DNA of 64,000 nucleotides from Rhodovastum sp963804495 (GTDB lineage Bacteria > Pseudomonadota > Alphaproteobacteria > Acetobacterales > Acetobacteraceae), in NCBI GenBank assembly GCA_963804495.1, contig CAWDQN010000003.1:62001-126000 (forward strand), read 5' to 3'. How positions within the stretch are numbered: position 1 is the first letter of the stretch; every line of letters begins with the position of its first letter. A program made the translations under genes and the position numbers. The notes beneath the pieces were generated by a model. It did no database searches and was not told the origin of the DNA. It was given only the letters and a program-made list of their open reading frames with translations. Shown one piece after another: positions 1 through 8,200 of this stretch.

Positions 1-50
1 CCGCGTGCCAGCAGCCGAGCGTTGGGTTTCCGCCGCCAGCGGCCGGAGAT

Positions 51-71
51 GCCGGGCAATCCCTGCCCGGC
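51..71. terminator. Hairpin downstream of the SLOG membrane protein gene
   Basis: A perfect 8-bp stem (GCCGGGCA and TGCCCGGC) encloses a 5-base loop. It lies about 55 bases past the stop of the leftward gene at 127-1974. No T-run follows on either side, so intrinsic termination is only a possibility. The rest of bases 1-126 holds no recognisable gene. Confidence 0.3.
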
Positions 72-126
72 GGGGCGAACCTGCCGGCACAAACTGCCGG
101 GTGGCCGCGGCGTCCCCTGAGACCCC

Positions 127-1974
127 TTACGCCTCCACCACCTTGGCGCGGAACAGCCTCGCCCAGCCGTCCAGATCCTCCAGCATCAGCGTCGCCACCG
201 TCACCAGCGCGGTGCCCAGAGCCTGGGAGGCCAGCGGAGCGGCGGCGTCGATCTCCTCGATCTGCCTCCGTGCCTGGCGCATCGCCTTCAGCATGGCTTC
301 GGACTGCTCGGCCAGCAGTTCGAGCTCGGCATAGGCGCGGATGCCCACGAAGCAGGCCGAGGCGGCGGTCAGGATGAACCCGGTCACCGCCAGCACTGCC
401 AGCCACGTCTCCACAGCGCCGGCCGCTCCCTCCGCGGGGAGAAGCTGCAGCCCGAGTTTCGCCGCCACCATCACGAGCAGCAGCAGGAACACCGACTCGC
501 CCAATTTTGCCAACCGCCGTCCGGCGCCTGACGACTGGGCGGCCCGGGCCTCGTGATAGGCGATCTGGTCGTCCACCAGATCGTGCAGCGCGGCGCTGCG
601 GGCGGCTTCGATCCGCGCGGCGTCGAGCGTGCCGGTGGGCAGCGGCGCGCCGCGCAGCCAGGCGCTGAACAGCCAGGGCACCCAGGCGCTGTCATCGGCT
701 GGCGCCGTGTCCGCCTCGGCTGCCGGCTCGCCGGTGGCCCAGGCGCTGGCGCGCGGCACCACCCAGCCGAGCGGCGCCAGCACCTGCTGCTTGCGGCACA
801 ATTCGGCGAGCAGCCGGTATTCGATGGCGCGCCGCTGCCATCCGGCCACCCCGTCGGTCATCACCAGGGCGCCGATCAGCGCCAGCGAGGCCAGTTCCAC
901 GACCGTGCCGATGGCCTCGGACCCGGGCAGCTCCCTTGCGGCCGAGGCCAGCCCGGCGGCCGCCAGCGAAAGCGCCGCCAGCACGAACACCCAGACATAA
1001 CTGGAGCGGTAGCGCGCGGCATATTCCCCGGCCCGTTCGTCGGCCGGCCGGTAATGGCCGAACCAGAGCGCGGCCAGCGTGTCCGCCGGCTGACGCGGCG
1101 GCGTCCACGGCGCCGCGCGGCCGCTGGCCATGCTGCGCATCAGCCAACCATGCATCCGCCATGGTCCCCACACAGGATGCGGGCGCTCGCGCAGGAACGA
1201 CTCGAGCGGCGAGGCCGGCGGCGGGCGCCGCAGCCGCCGCGCTGCGCCGTGCCAGGCGATCCGCGCCCGGTGGCCGAGCGCATGCAGCAGGCTGTGGTGG
1301 CCGCCATGCGCCGGCGGGGGCGGCGGCCGCAGCAGGCGCTCGAGATACAGCGCAAGGGGCGTTTCCACCGCCCGCGCCGGGGCGCCGGCGCGCAGGTCGT
1401 GCATGTCCTCCACCCAGCGCGGCCGGGCGTCCGGGTCGGTGGCGTGCAGCCAGACCACCGGCGGACCGAGGCGGGCGGCGTAGCGGATGGTGTCGGCGGT
1501 GCCGCCTTTGCCGGCGCCGGGGTGACCGTTCCAGATGCCGATCAGCAGGTCGCAGTTGCGCGCGATCAGCCGCCCCACCGCTTCATAGCTCAGCGCCTCG
1601 TCGTCGCCGCGCCCGCCGTCGAGCGCCAGCACCCGCCCCTCGGCCCGCGCCAACAGCGCGTGAAAGGCGGCCCGGCTATCCGGAGCGGCGAAATCCTTTT
1701 CGTATTCCGCCGCCGCGAACGGCAGCGGGCACACCAGCGCGAACCCTTCGTCCAGCGCAACCTCCGCCACCAGCCGGTCGGCCCCCTCGGCGACCGCGGA
1801 GAGCAGCGACAGCCGCGGCGGCGCGGACGCATGGCGCCTGGCCTCCGCCGCCAGGCTGCGCAGCAGACCAGCGACCTCGGCCCGCAGGCGCGGCACCTGG
1901 GCCGCATCGAGGGCACGGGCGCCGGTGACGCCGACGCGCAGCACGGGCTCCGGCAGGGCGGTCGAGGTGGTCAT
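127..1974 (-). CDS. Putative SLOG-domain sensor protein with C-terminal transmembrane helices
   Basis: The protein has 615 residues. The N-terminal ~190 residues look like a Rossmann-type SLOG/LOG fold: a VGVTGAR glycine-rich turn near residue 14, an EGADRLVAEVAL helix, and GKGGTADTIRYA near residue 155. A proline-rich linker follows. Two hydrophobic segments lie around residues 325-375 (YVWVFVLAALSLAAAGLASA and ELASLALIGALVMTDGVAG) and two more around residues 500-550 (VFLLLLVMVAAKLGLQLL and WLAVLAVTGFILTAASA), each pair followed by a charged helix. This layout resembles SLOG proteins fused or linked to SMODS/SLOG-associating transmembrane effector domains, which are proposed to bind nucleotide signals and act at the membrane in anti-phage responses. 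Family membership is inferred from motifs only. The start at 1974 is followed by a plausible MTTSTALPEPVLRVGVTG. The gene is monocistronic and divergent from dapF. Confidence 0.6.
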   Translation of the reverse strand: MTTSTALPEPVLRVGVTGARALDAAQVPRLRAEVAGLLRSLAAEARRHASAPPRLSLLSAVAEGADRLVAEVALDEGFALVCPLPFAAAEYEKDFAAPDSRAAFHALLARAEGRVLALDGGRGDDEALSYEAVGRLIARNCDLLIGIWNGHPGAGKGGTADTIRYAARLGPPVVWLHATDPDARPRWVEDMHDLRAGAPARAVETPLALYLERLLRPPPPPAHGGHHSLLHALGHRARIAWHGAARRLRRPPPASPLESFLRERPHPVWGPWRMHGWLMRSMASGRAAPWTPPRQPADTLAALWFGHYRPADERAGEYAARYRSSYVWVFVLAALSLAAAGLASAARELPGSEAIGTVVELASLALIGALVMTDGVAGWQRRAIEYRLLAELCRKQQVLAPLGWVVPRASAWATGEPAAEADTAPADDSAWVPWLFSAWLRGAPLPTGTLDAARIEAARSAALHDLVDDQIAYHEARAAQSSGAGRRLAKLGESVFLLLLVMVAAKLGLQLLPAEGAAGAVETWLAVLAVTGFILTAASACFVGIRAYAELELLAEQSEAMLKAMRQARRQIEEIDAAAPLASQALGTALVTVATLMLEDLDGWARLFRAKVVEA

Positions 1975-2161
1975 GGGCTTGCTCCGGGGGGCTGGCGTGA
2001 AGCGCGCGGGAGGAGTGTGCGGCCGGCATCGTTACAAAACTGACCCCGGCGGGCAAGCCGGCGCACGCGGCACCGCCAGGATTGCGGGATAGCGCAGAGC
2101 TGACCGGCCGCGCCCGCATCCCGCCCCTTGTGCCGCGCCCGCCGCCCCATATAACCCGGAC

Positions 2162-2992
2162 ATGGACGCGCCCTTCCTCAAGATGCACGGATGCGGAAAC
2201 GACTTCGTGGTGTTCGATGCCCGCACCCGCGCGCTCGGCATCACCCCGGCGCGCGCCGCCGCCATCGCCGACCGCCGCACCGGCATCGGCTGCGATCAGG
2301 TTATCATTTTAGAATCCGCGCCCGCCACTGCCGATGTGGTCATGCGCATCCGCAACCCCGACGGCTCCGAGGCCGGCGCCTGCGGCAACGCCACACGATG
2401 CGTGGCCGCGCTGCTGACGGCCGAAACCGGGCGCCCCACCTCGGTCATCCGGACCATCAGCGGCGACCTGCCAGCCGAGACCCAGCCGGACGGGGCCGTG
2501 ACCGTGGACATGGGGCCGCCGCGCCTGGACTGGCACGCCATCCCGCTCGCCGGTCCCGCCGATACGTTGCACCTGGACCTGACGGAGGGGCCGGTTGCCG
2601 ACCCCGCCGCCTGCTCCATGGGCAACCCGCACGCCACGTTTTTCGTGCCCAACGTCGCGTCCCTGCCCATTGCCGAGATCGGCCCACACCTGCAACACGC
2701 CGCCCTGTTCCCCGACCGCGCCAACATTGGCTTCGCGCAAATCCTCGCCCCCGACCGCATCCGCCTGCGCGTCTGGGAGCGCGGCGCCGGCCTGACGCGC
2801 GCCTGCGGCTCCGGCGCCTGCGCCGCCCTGGTCAATGCCGCCCGCCGCGGCCTGACCGCCCGCCGCGCCGCCGTGCTGGTCGATGGCGGCGAACTGGTCA
2901 TCGAATGGCGCGCCGACGGCCACGTGCTCATGACCGGCCCCGCCGTCACCGTGTTCCGCGGCAGCATCGACCTGGAGGCACTGCCCGCATGA
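2162..2992 (+). CDS. dapF: Diaminopimelate epimerase
   Basis: The 276-residue enzyme interconverts LL- and meso-diaminopimelate in the cytoplasm, supplying peptidoglycan and lysine synthesis. The N-terminus FLKMHGCGNDFVVFD is the classic DapF opening. The two catalytic cysteines are visible in ACGNATRC (Cys74) and ACGSGACA (Cys215), one in each pseudo-symmetric half. Length is normal for the family. The stop codon overlaps the mtaB start (ATGA), so the two genes are probably translationally coupled, and mtaB is in turn coupled to ftsY. Assignment is firm. Confidence 0.97.
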   Translation: MDAPFLKMHGCGNDFVVFDARTRALGITPARAAAIADRRTGIGCDQVIILESAPATADVVMRIRNPDGSEAGACGNATRCVAALLTAETGRPTSVIRTISGDLPAETQPDGAVTVDMGPPRLDWHAIPLAGPADTLHLDLTEGPVADPAACSMGNPHATFFVPNVASLPIAEIGPHLQHAALFPDRANIGFAQILAPDRIRLRVWERGAGLTRACGSGACAALVNAARRGLTARRAAVLVDGGELVIEWRADGHVLMTGPAVTVFRGSIDLEALPA

Positions 2993-4212
2993 GCCTGCGC
3001 GTGCTCACCTTCGGCTGCCGGCTGAACAGCTTCGAGAGCGAGGTCATCCGCGGCCACGCGTCCGGCCTGGACGACACCATCGTCGTCAACACCTGCGCCG
3101 TCACCGCCGAAGCCGAGCGCCAGGCCCGCCAGGCCATCCGCCGCGCCCATCGCGAGAACCCCGACGCACACATCGTCGTCACCGGTTGCGCCGCCCAGAT
3201 CGCCCCCACACGCTGGGCCACCCTGCCGGGCGTGACGCGGGTGCTCGGCAATGCCGAAAAACTCGCGCCGCAGTCCTGGGCACCCGGCGCCCCTTCGGCG
3301 GTGGCCGACATCATGACGGCAGCGGCCACCGCCCCCCAGCTGGTAACCGAATTCGGCGGCCGCGCCCGTGCCTTCGTGCAGGTGCAGCAGGGCTGCGACC
3401 ACCGCTGCACCTTCTGCGTCATTCCCTTCGGCCGCGGCCCCAACCGCTCGGTGCCGCTCGGCGCCATCACCGAGCAGGTCCGCACCCTGGTGTCCGGCGG
3501 CTGGCGCGAGGTGGTGCTGACCGGCGTGGACATCACCAGCTACGGCGCCGACCTGCCCGGAACTCCGACCCTTGGCCAGGCCGTCCGCCGCCTGCTCGCG
3601 TTGGTGCCCGACCTGCCGCGCCTGCGCCTGTCCTCGCTCGACCCCGCCGCCATCGACGACGACCTCTGGCGCCTGCTCGCCGAGGAACCGCGGCTGATGC
3701 CGCATCTGCATTTGTCCGTGCAGGCCGGCGCCGACCTCATCCTCAAGCGCATGAAGCGCCGCCACCTGCGCGCCGATATTCACGCCACCATCGCCCGTGC
3801 CCGCGCCCTGCGGCCGGGCATCGCCATCGGCGCCGACCTGATCGCCGGCTTCCCCACCGAAACCGACGCCCTGTTCGCCGACACGCTCGCCCTGGTGACC
3901 GAGGCGGACATCCCCTTCCTGCACGTCTTTCCCTACAGCGAGCGCCCCGGCACCCCGGCCGCCCGCATGCCCCCGGTGGCACCGTCCCTGCGCCGCGAGC
4001 GCGCCGCGCGGCTGCGCGAAGCCGGCCGCGCCAACGCCGCCCGCTTCTTCGCCGCCCAGATCGGCCGCGTCGCCGCCGTGCTGGCGGAGACGGCGGACGG
4101 CGGGCATACGGAACATTTCGCGCCCGTCCGGGTGCCCGCCACCCCCGGCGCCCTGCTGCGCGCCCGGGTCACGGCGGCCAACAACGTCGGATTGCTGGCG
4201 GAGCCCGCCTGA
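2989..4212 (+). CDS. mtaB: tRNA (t6A37) methylthiotransferase MtaB
   Basis: A radical SAM enzyme of 407 residues that adds a methylthio group to threonylcarbamoyl-adenosine 37 of tRNAs reading ANN codons. The N-terminal UPF0004 domain shows its three cluster cysteines in FGCRLNS, NTCAVT and TGCAAQ. The radical SAM cluster motif CxxxCxxC is in QQGCDHRCTFCVIP, followed by GGWREVVLTGVD and the conserved LSSLDP stretch. The start chosen is the ATG overlapping the dapF stop. An open frame continues far upstream through dapF but has no homology. The stop overlaps the ftsY start by one base pair set (TGATG). Confidence 0.95.
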   Translation: MSLRVLTFGCRLNSFESEVIRGHASGLDDTIVVNTCAVTAEAERQARQAIRRAHRENPDAHIVVTGCAAQIAPTRWATLPGVTRVLGNAEKLAPQSWAPGAPSAVADIMTAAATAPQLVTEFGGRARAFVQVQQGCDHRCTFCVIPFGRGPNRSVPLGAITEQVRTLVSGGWREVVLTGVDITSYGADLPGTPTLGQAVRRLLALVPDLPRLRLSSLDPAAIDDDLWRLLAEEPRLMPHLHLSVQAGADLILKRMKRRHLRADIHATIARARALRPGIAIGADLIAGFPTETDALFADTLALVTEADIPFLHVFPYSERPGTPAARMPPVAPSLRRERAARLREAGRANAARFFAAQIGRVAAVLAETADGGHTEHFAPVRVPATPGALLRARVTAANNVGLLAEPA

Positions 4213-5132
4213 TGGCCCTCGGTTTCTTCTCGCGCCTCAAGGACGGGCTGTCCCGCAGCACCCAGAAGCTCACCGAGAGCATCGGCTCGGCGCTGACCAA
4301 GCGCACGCTGGACGAGGAATCGCTGACCGACCTGGAAGACGCCCTGGTCGCCGCCGACCTCGGCACCGATGTCGCCACCCGCATCATCGCCTCCTTCCGC
4401 AGCACCCGCTTCGGCATCGAGGTGACCGACGAAGAAATCCGTGCCGCCCTCGCCCAGGAAATCGCCGCCATCCTCGCCCCGGTCGCGGTGCCGCTGGTCA
4501 TCGACCGCGGCCTCAAGCCGCATGTGGTGCTGGTGGTGGGCGTGAATGGCAGCGGCAAGACCACCACCATCGGCAAGCTCGCCCAGTTCTACGCCGAGCA
4601 GGGCATGCGCGCCGTGCTGGTGGCCGGCGACACCTTCCGCGCCGCCGCCGTCGAGCAGTTGCAGGTCTGGGGCCAGCGCACCGGCGCCCCCGTGGTCTCC
4701 GGCGCCCCCGGCGCCAACTCCGCCGGCCTCGCCTTCGACGCCCTCACCCGCGCCCGCGCCGAAAAGGCCGACGTGCTGCTGGTGGACACCGCCGGCCGCC
4801 TGCACAACAAATCCGTGCTGATGGAGGAACTGCGCAAGCTCATCCGGGTGATGCGCAAGCAGGACCCCACGGTGCCGCATTCGGTGCTGCTGGTGCTGGA
4901 CGCCACCACCGGCCAGAACGCGCTGCAGCAGGTGAACGTGTTCAAGGAGATGGTCGATGTCACCGGCCTGGTGGTGACCAAGCTCGACGGCAGCGCCCGC
5001 GGCGGGATCGTGGTGGCGCTGGCGCAGGAATTCGGGCTGCCGGTGCATGCGGTGGGGGTGGGGGAGAAACTGTCCGACCTCAGGCCGTTCGACCCGATGG
5101 AGTATGCGCGCGGGCTGGTGGGGGCGGCGTAG
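4212..5132 (+). CDS. ftsY: Signal recognition particle receptor FtsY
   Basis: The 306-residue GTPase docks SRP-ribosome complexes at the inner membrane for co-translational insertion. It has a short N-terminal region (FFSRLKDGLSRSTQKL), the helical N domain, then the G domain. P-loop GVNGSGKTTT is at about residues 110-119, with DTFRAAAVEQL, DTAGRLHNK, TKLDGSARGG and GVGEKLSDLRPFDP following. It lacks the long acidic A domain of E. coli FtsY, as is usual in alphaproteobacteria. Its final 202 bases are repeated, with divergence, at 5652-5853. Confidence 0.97.
   Translation: MALGFFSRLKDGLSRSTQKLTESIGSALTKRTLDEESLTDLEDALVAADLGTDVATRIIASFRSTRFGIEVTDEEIRAALAQEIAAILAPVAVPLVIDRGLKPHVVLVVGVNGSGKTTTIGKLAQFYAEQGMRAVLVAGDTFRAAAVEQLQVWGQRTGAPVVSGAPGANSAGLAFDALTRARAEKADVLLVDTAGRLHNKSVLMEELRKLIRVMRKQDPTVPHSVLLVLDATTGQNALQQVNVFKEMVDVTGLVVTKLDGSARGGIVVALAQEFGLPVHAVGVGEKLSDLRPFDPMEYARGLVGAA
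4931..5132 (+). repeat. ftsY 3' end, copy 1 of a 202-bp direct repeat
   Basis: These last 202 bases of ftsY align without gaps to 5652-5853. I count 17 substitutions (about 92 percent identity). Most differences are synonymous; four encoded residues change (K to E, L to V, D to E, A to V). The repeat ends exactly at the stop codon in both copies. Confidence 0.93.
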
Positions 5133-5186
5133 GGAGCCCTCGGCGCGGCCGGCAACAAAGCCAAGGGTTCCACGCTGCCCCTTTTC

Positions 5187-5516
5187 TCAGGGCAGCGGCC
5201 AGTCGGCGATATACCTGATGGAGGCGCGATGTCCGCTCCAATCGACCTCCGCCACCTCCTCAACCGACCAGACATCCACCTCGCCCAAAGTGTGACCATC
5301 GCGGTCGACCAGCCGGACAATGCCCGGCGCCTCGGCGGCCTGCCCGGGGAACCTGACAAATAGGGGTTGGCTCAGCACGATAACCCGGTAGGCGCCGTCC
5401 GGCCGCTCGAACACCCGATAGGTTTCCAGCCTGAAGGCGACAAACCAGATAGCGGCACAGCCGGCCAGGACCGCGACCGCAAATCCAGCGAGGAGGCACC
5501 GTTTCAGGGACATCAC
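5187..5516 (-). CDS. Small membrane-anchored or lipoprotein, unknown function
   Basis: A 109-residue protein. The N-terminus MMSLKRCLLAGFAVAVLAGC contains a lipobox-like LAGC ending at Cys20, but hydrophobicity continues (AAIWFVAF), so a single membrane anchor is equally possible. The remainder is a small beta-rich domain (ETYRVFERPDGAYRVIVLSQPLFVRFPGQA). I do not recognise the family with certainty. The gene lies antisense between ftsY and the displaced copy of the ftsY 3' end, so it is probably part of inserted DNA. It has no partner in its own direction. Confidence 0.6.
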   Translation of the reverse strand: MMSLKRCLLAGFAVAVLAGCAAIWFVAFRLETYRVFERPDGAYRVIVLSQPLFVRFPGQAAEAPGIVRLVDRDGHTLGEVDVWSVEEVAEVDWSGHRASIRYIADWPLP

Positions 5517-5651
5517 CGACGATACCGCGTGGGCGTGCGCGCCACAAACCTATGCCGCGGACGCTTCCCCAACAGGGGTCACGCCATGGAACATGCTGGA
5601 ATCGCAGGCACATCCACTTCTCCACCGGTACCCGGGTCGGCGGCAAAGGCG

Positions 5652-5853
5652 GGTGAACGTGTTCGAGGAGATGGTGGATGTCACCGGCCTGGTGGTGACC
5701 AAGCTGGACGGCAGCGCGCGCGGCGGGATCGTGGTGGCGCTGGCGCAGGAATTCGGGCTGCCGGTGCATGCGGTGGGGGTGGGGGAGAAGGTGTCTGATC
5801 TCCGGCCGTTTGAGCCGATGGAGTATGCGCGGGGATTGGTGGGGGTGGCTTAA
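5652..5853 (+). pseudogene. Displaced second copy of the ftsY 3' end
   Basis: The segment encodes the last 66 residues of an FtsY G domain (from VNVFEEMVDVTGLVVTKLDG to the stop) but lacks everything upstream, including the P-loop. An open frame with a start at 5593 runs into it, but those first ~20 residues (HPLLHRYPGRRQRR) have no FtsY similarity. The fragment is therefore a remnant rather than a working gene. Its differences from the intact copy are mostly synonymous, so it diverged mainly while still part of a functional ftsY. That pattern fits recombination or integration at the gene's 3' end better than decay of a local duplicate. Confidence 0.9.
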
Positions 5854-5967
5854 TGCCAGAGGCCCTGCCGGATGATCGCTTTCGGACACATTAGTTCGAT
5901 CGGCCAAGCCGCGAGCACGATCGAGATCCGGAAGATTTGCGAGTTTTTTGTATCTGCCAGCGTTTTC

Positions 5968-6582
5968 TTAAACTGTGATCGCAACAATGGCTTCGCAAAA
6001 TGATTGAAAGCTGCGAGACGCATTGCGTTCAGGGCACATATGCCGTGCCACCGCGCGAGCACACTCCAGCTTACGTAGGCCCGAGCTGAAATAGCCTGCA
6101 TTCTTCAGGACTCGTTCCAATGCTTCCCAGGTGCCTCCCAAAATTCGGTCGGGATCTCGAAAGGCCGCTTTTTGTGGTATCGTTGCTGATACTTTAGGAT
6201 ACGCAGTTTTCACTGCCTGCCAGTCACCAAAGAACCAGGCCTCCAATTCCTCGACCGCAATGCGATTAGCGATCTGAAAATGGTTGCCACGACCTGCAAC
6301 GTTCTTGCTGATCAGTCCTGATTTGGACGCGATAAACTCGAGCCGTTGCTTGAGGGTCGCGCAATCATCGTCGTCGCGATCCACCAATACCAAAATAGCC
6401 CAGTTTTCAGGTAGCCATGTCGAATAAGCAGCCAGTCGTATAGGCAGGTTCTTGAGTAGATCGTCCTTACACTGAAAACGTCGAATCTCGAATCCAATTC
6501 CCCCCATGATCTTAATAAGCAAATGTTCTAAGGCGGCCTCCATCGACGGCTCCTCGACAAACACTATCAGCTTCTCAATCAT
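5968..6582 (-). CDS. DUF4276 family TOPRIM-like protein (putative nuclease/effector partner)
   Basis: A 204-residue protein with hallmarks of DUF4276. It has an N-terminal beta-strand with acidic residues (LIVFVEEPSMEAALEHLL), a strand ending in clustered aspartates (ILVLVDRDDDDCATLKQRL), NRIAVEELEAWFFGDW in the centre, and PDRILGGTWEALERVL near the C-terminus. DUF4276 is regarded as a divergent TOPRIM domain, the metal-dependent nuclease fold of OLD/RloB-type proteins. Its start overlaps the stop of the upstream ATPase gene (TGATG), so the two are translationally coupled. Base composition is far AT-richer than the surroundings, indicating horizontal acquisition. Nuclease activity is inferred. 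Confidence 0.8.
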   Translation of the reverse strand: MIEKLIVFVEEPSMEAALEHLLIKIMGGIGFEIRRFQCKDDLLKNLPIRLAAYSTWLPENWAILVLVDRDDDDCATLKQRLEFIASKSGLISKNVAGRGNHFQIANRIAVEELEAWFFGDWQAVKTAYPKVSATIPQKAAFRDPDRILGGTWEALERVLKNAGYFSSGLRKLECARAVARHMCPERNASRSFQSFCEAIVAITV

Positions 6583-7826
6583 CAGCTTTGGCCTCGGTTA
6601 ATCTTGCGCGGCGCTCCTTGGTTGATAAGTGGATCGCCCAATCCGAAATGGCCCTCCATCCAAAGATATCCTAATGATGCCCCTGCCTGCATGAGCTCAG
6701 AAATCCCCTGGATATCAGAAACCCTCACTGCTTGTGTAAATCCTTGCTCGTCGCGATAAAGTACACGCACTTCTTGGGCTCGCATAGCATTCAGCAGGAA
6801 AGGAGAGTGACTGGTAATCAACAACTGCGAGCGTTCGGACGCGGCCCGACATTCCTCCGCCAACTCGGGCAAAAGTCGCGGATGTAGAAAATTCTCCGGT
6901 TCTTCCATACCTATAAAGCGAGGTGGCTCAGGATCATAAAGAACTGTCAAATAAGCCAGCATTTTCATCGTGCCGTCGGAGGCGAACTTAGAGAGCACTG
7001 GCTGTTCAAATGGGGCATCCTTGATTTGCAGCAAAAGTCGCCCATCTGGCATCGGATCCGCTTCTACGCGCTCAAGTCTTGGTATACGCTTACGCAGAAC
7101 GTCAAAAATTTGCTCCAATCTCTTTGGATGTTGCTCTTTCAAATACTGGATGACATTCGGTAGATTTTCGCCGCTCTTGCTCAAACGTTCCTGTGGGCCG
7201 GCTTCAGGTTGATTTCTGGTCTGGTCTATAGACAGATAAGAAACGTACCAATCGGTGATGAATTCACGTAAGGCCGCTATCCGCGGATGCTCCGCCAACT
7301 GCCCTAATGTGTTTGCCGCAATTAAGTCGGGGGAACGCAAGATGGTGTCTTTGCGCTGGTCTTCTGCATCGGGTAGTTCTCCGCTGGCGGCCTTGCCCGC
7401 GCCCCGCCGAAAATCCAAAAAGCGGAAGGGTTTGCCTCTCGTGCCGCGCCGCCATTGCAGCCATTCTTCGATCACCTCAGGACCCTTGCCACCTTCGTCG
7501 ATGGCTAGGTGATAGGTGATGACGGGTGTGCCGGGAGCTTCACGGTACTTTAGTTCAAAGACGACCGGCCCGTCAGCGCCTCTAGTCTTTAGTTCTTTGC
7601 CACGCCCGCGGCGATCCCAAGCGTGGCGCAGACCGAACTGAAAACACTCTGACAGAAAATTGAACACATCAAATATTGTTGACTTTCCGCTGCCATTGGG
7701 TCCCAAAAGGACCGTCATCGGCGTTAAATTATCGAGCGAAACATCTCGCAATGCGCGATAATTTTTGACGCCTATGGATTCTATTCGTGGTATGTCGTTT
7801 TTATATTTCCTATTTAGTTCTTTCAT
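6582..7826 (-). CDS. AAA family ATPase (OLD/RloA-like) paired with DUF4276
   Basis: A 414-residue ABC-type AAA ATPase. Opening strand RIESIGVKNYRALRDVSLDNL leads to Walker A GPNGSGKST at residues 42-50. Walker B and D-loop lie in FIGMEEPENFLHPRLL, and the switch histidine in LLITSHSPFLLNAM. This is the organisation of standalone ATPases that partner a TOPRIM protein in defence modules (RloA/RloB, AbiL and PARIS types; GajA and OLD fuse the two parts). A ribosome-binding site AGAGAGG lies 6-8 bases before the ATG. First gene of a two-gene operon in AT-rich foreign-looking DNA. Its target is unknown. Confidence 0.85.
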   Translation of the reverse strand: MKELNRKYKNDIPRIESIGVKNYRALRDVSLDNLTPMTVLLGPNGSGKSTIFDVFNFLSECFQFGLRHAWDRRGRGKELKTRGADGPVVFELKYREAPGTPVITYHLAIDEGGKGPEVIEEWLQWRRGTRGKPFRFLDFRRGAGKAASGELPDAEDQRKDTILRSPDLIAANTLGQLAEHPRIAALREFITDWYVSYLSIDQTRNQPEAGPQERLSKSGENLPNVIQYLKEQHPKRLEQIFDVLRKRIPRLERVEADPMPDGRLLLQIKDAPFEQPVLSKFASDGTMKMLAYLTVLYDPEPPRFIGMEEPENFLHPRLLPELAEECRAASERSQLLITSHSPFLLNAMRAQEVRVLYRDEQGFTQAVRVSDIQGISELMQAGASLGYLWMEGHFGLGDPLINQGAPRKINRGQS

Positions 7827-8141
7827 TTTCTACCTCTCTTTCTTTTGCTTTGTTTTATCCAAAATATTATTTTGTCTCATGTGATGTTGGCGCAACCTAC
7901 CTGCCTTATATGCAGCGCGGTCTTGGAGCCAACATTTCGTCACTGGTGGCAGTGTCCCTCCGGGAAATACTCGTCCACAACACAAACAGGATGCACATTT
8001 TATCAGCCCCACTGAGTGGCCTGGGCTGGCGTTAGCGCCAAAGGTGTCCATGGGCAAGGGATTACCGTGGTCTGCCGATGGAACGTCCGCATCTCAGCCG
8101 AAGCATTCATTGGCCAGCGCCGCCAAAATTGGCAAGAAAGC
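7827..8141. other. Spacer upstream of the ATPase gene
   Basis: No gene was seen here. Bases 7827-8030 are AT-rich on the ATPase side and must hold the leftward promoter. On the minus strand an AT-rich stretch around 7855-7885 has AATAAT/TAATAT-like -10 candidates, but no convincing -35 box. Towards 8100 the composition returns to the GC-rich background, which marks the approximate right edge of the acquired DNA. Confidence 0.4.
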
Positions 8142-8197
8142 AAGGCCAGGGCTCTGCCCTGGACCCGCCAAGGGCCGAGAGGCCCCTGGACCCCATT
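8142..8197. repeat. Two-hairpin intergenic repeat, single arm
   Basis: One arm of the window's dispersed repeat. CCAGGGC-TCT-GCCCTGG is followed by a second stem (CCAAGGGCC-GAGA-GGCCCCTGG). It abuts the stop codon of the RlmI-like gene at 8201 and could form a hairpin at the end of that transcript. Confidence 0.85.
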
Positions 8198-8200
8198 CGT

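Noticed and set aside
5593..5853. Displaced ftsY end annotated as a real 86-residue protein
   Set aside because: It lacks the P-loop and all upstream domains; the extra N-terminal residues are unrelated.
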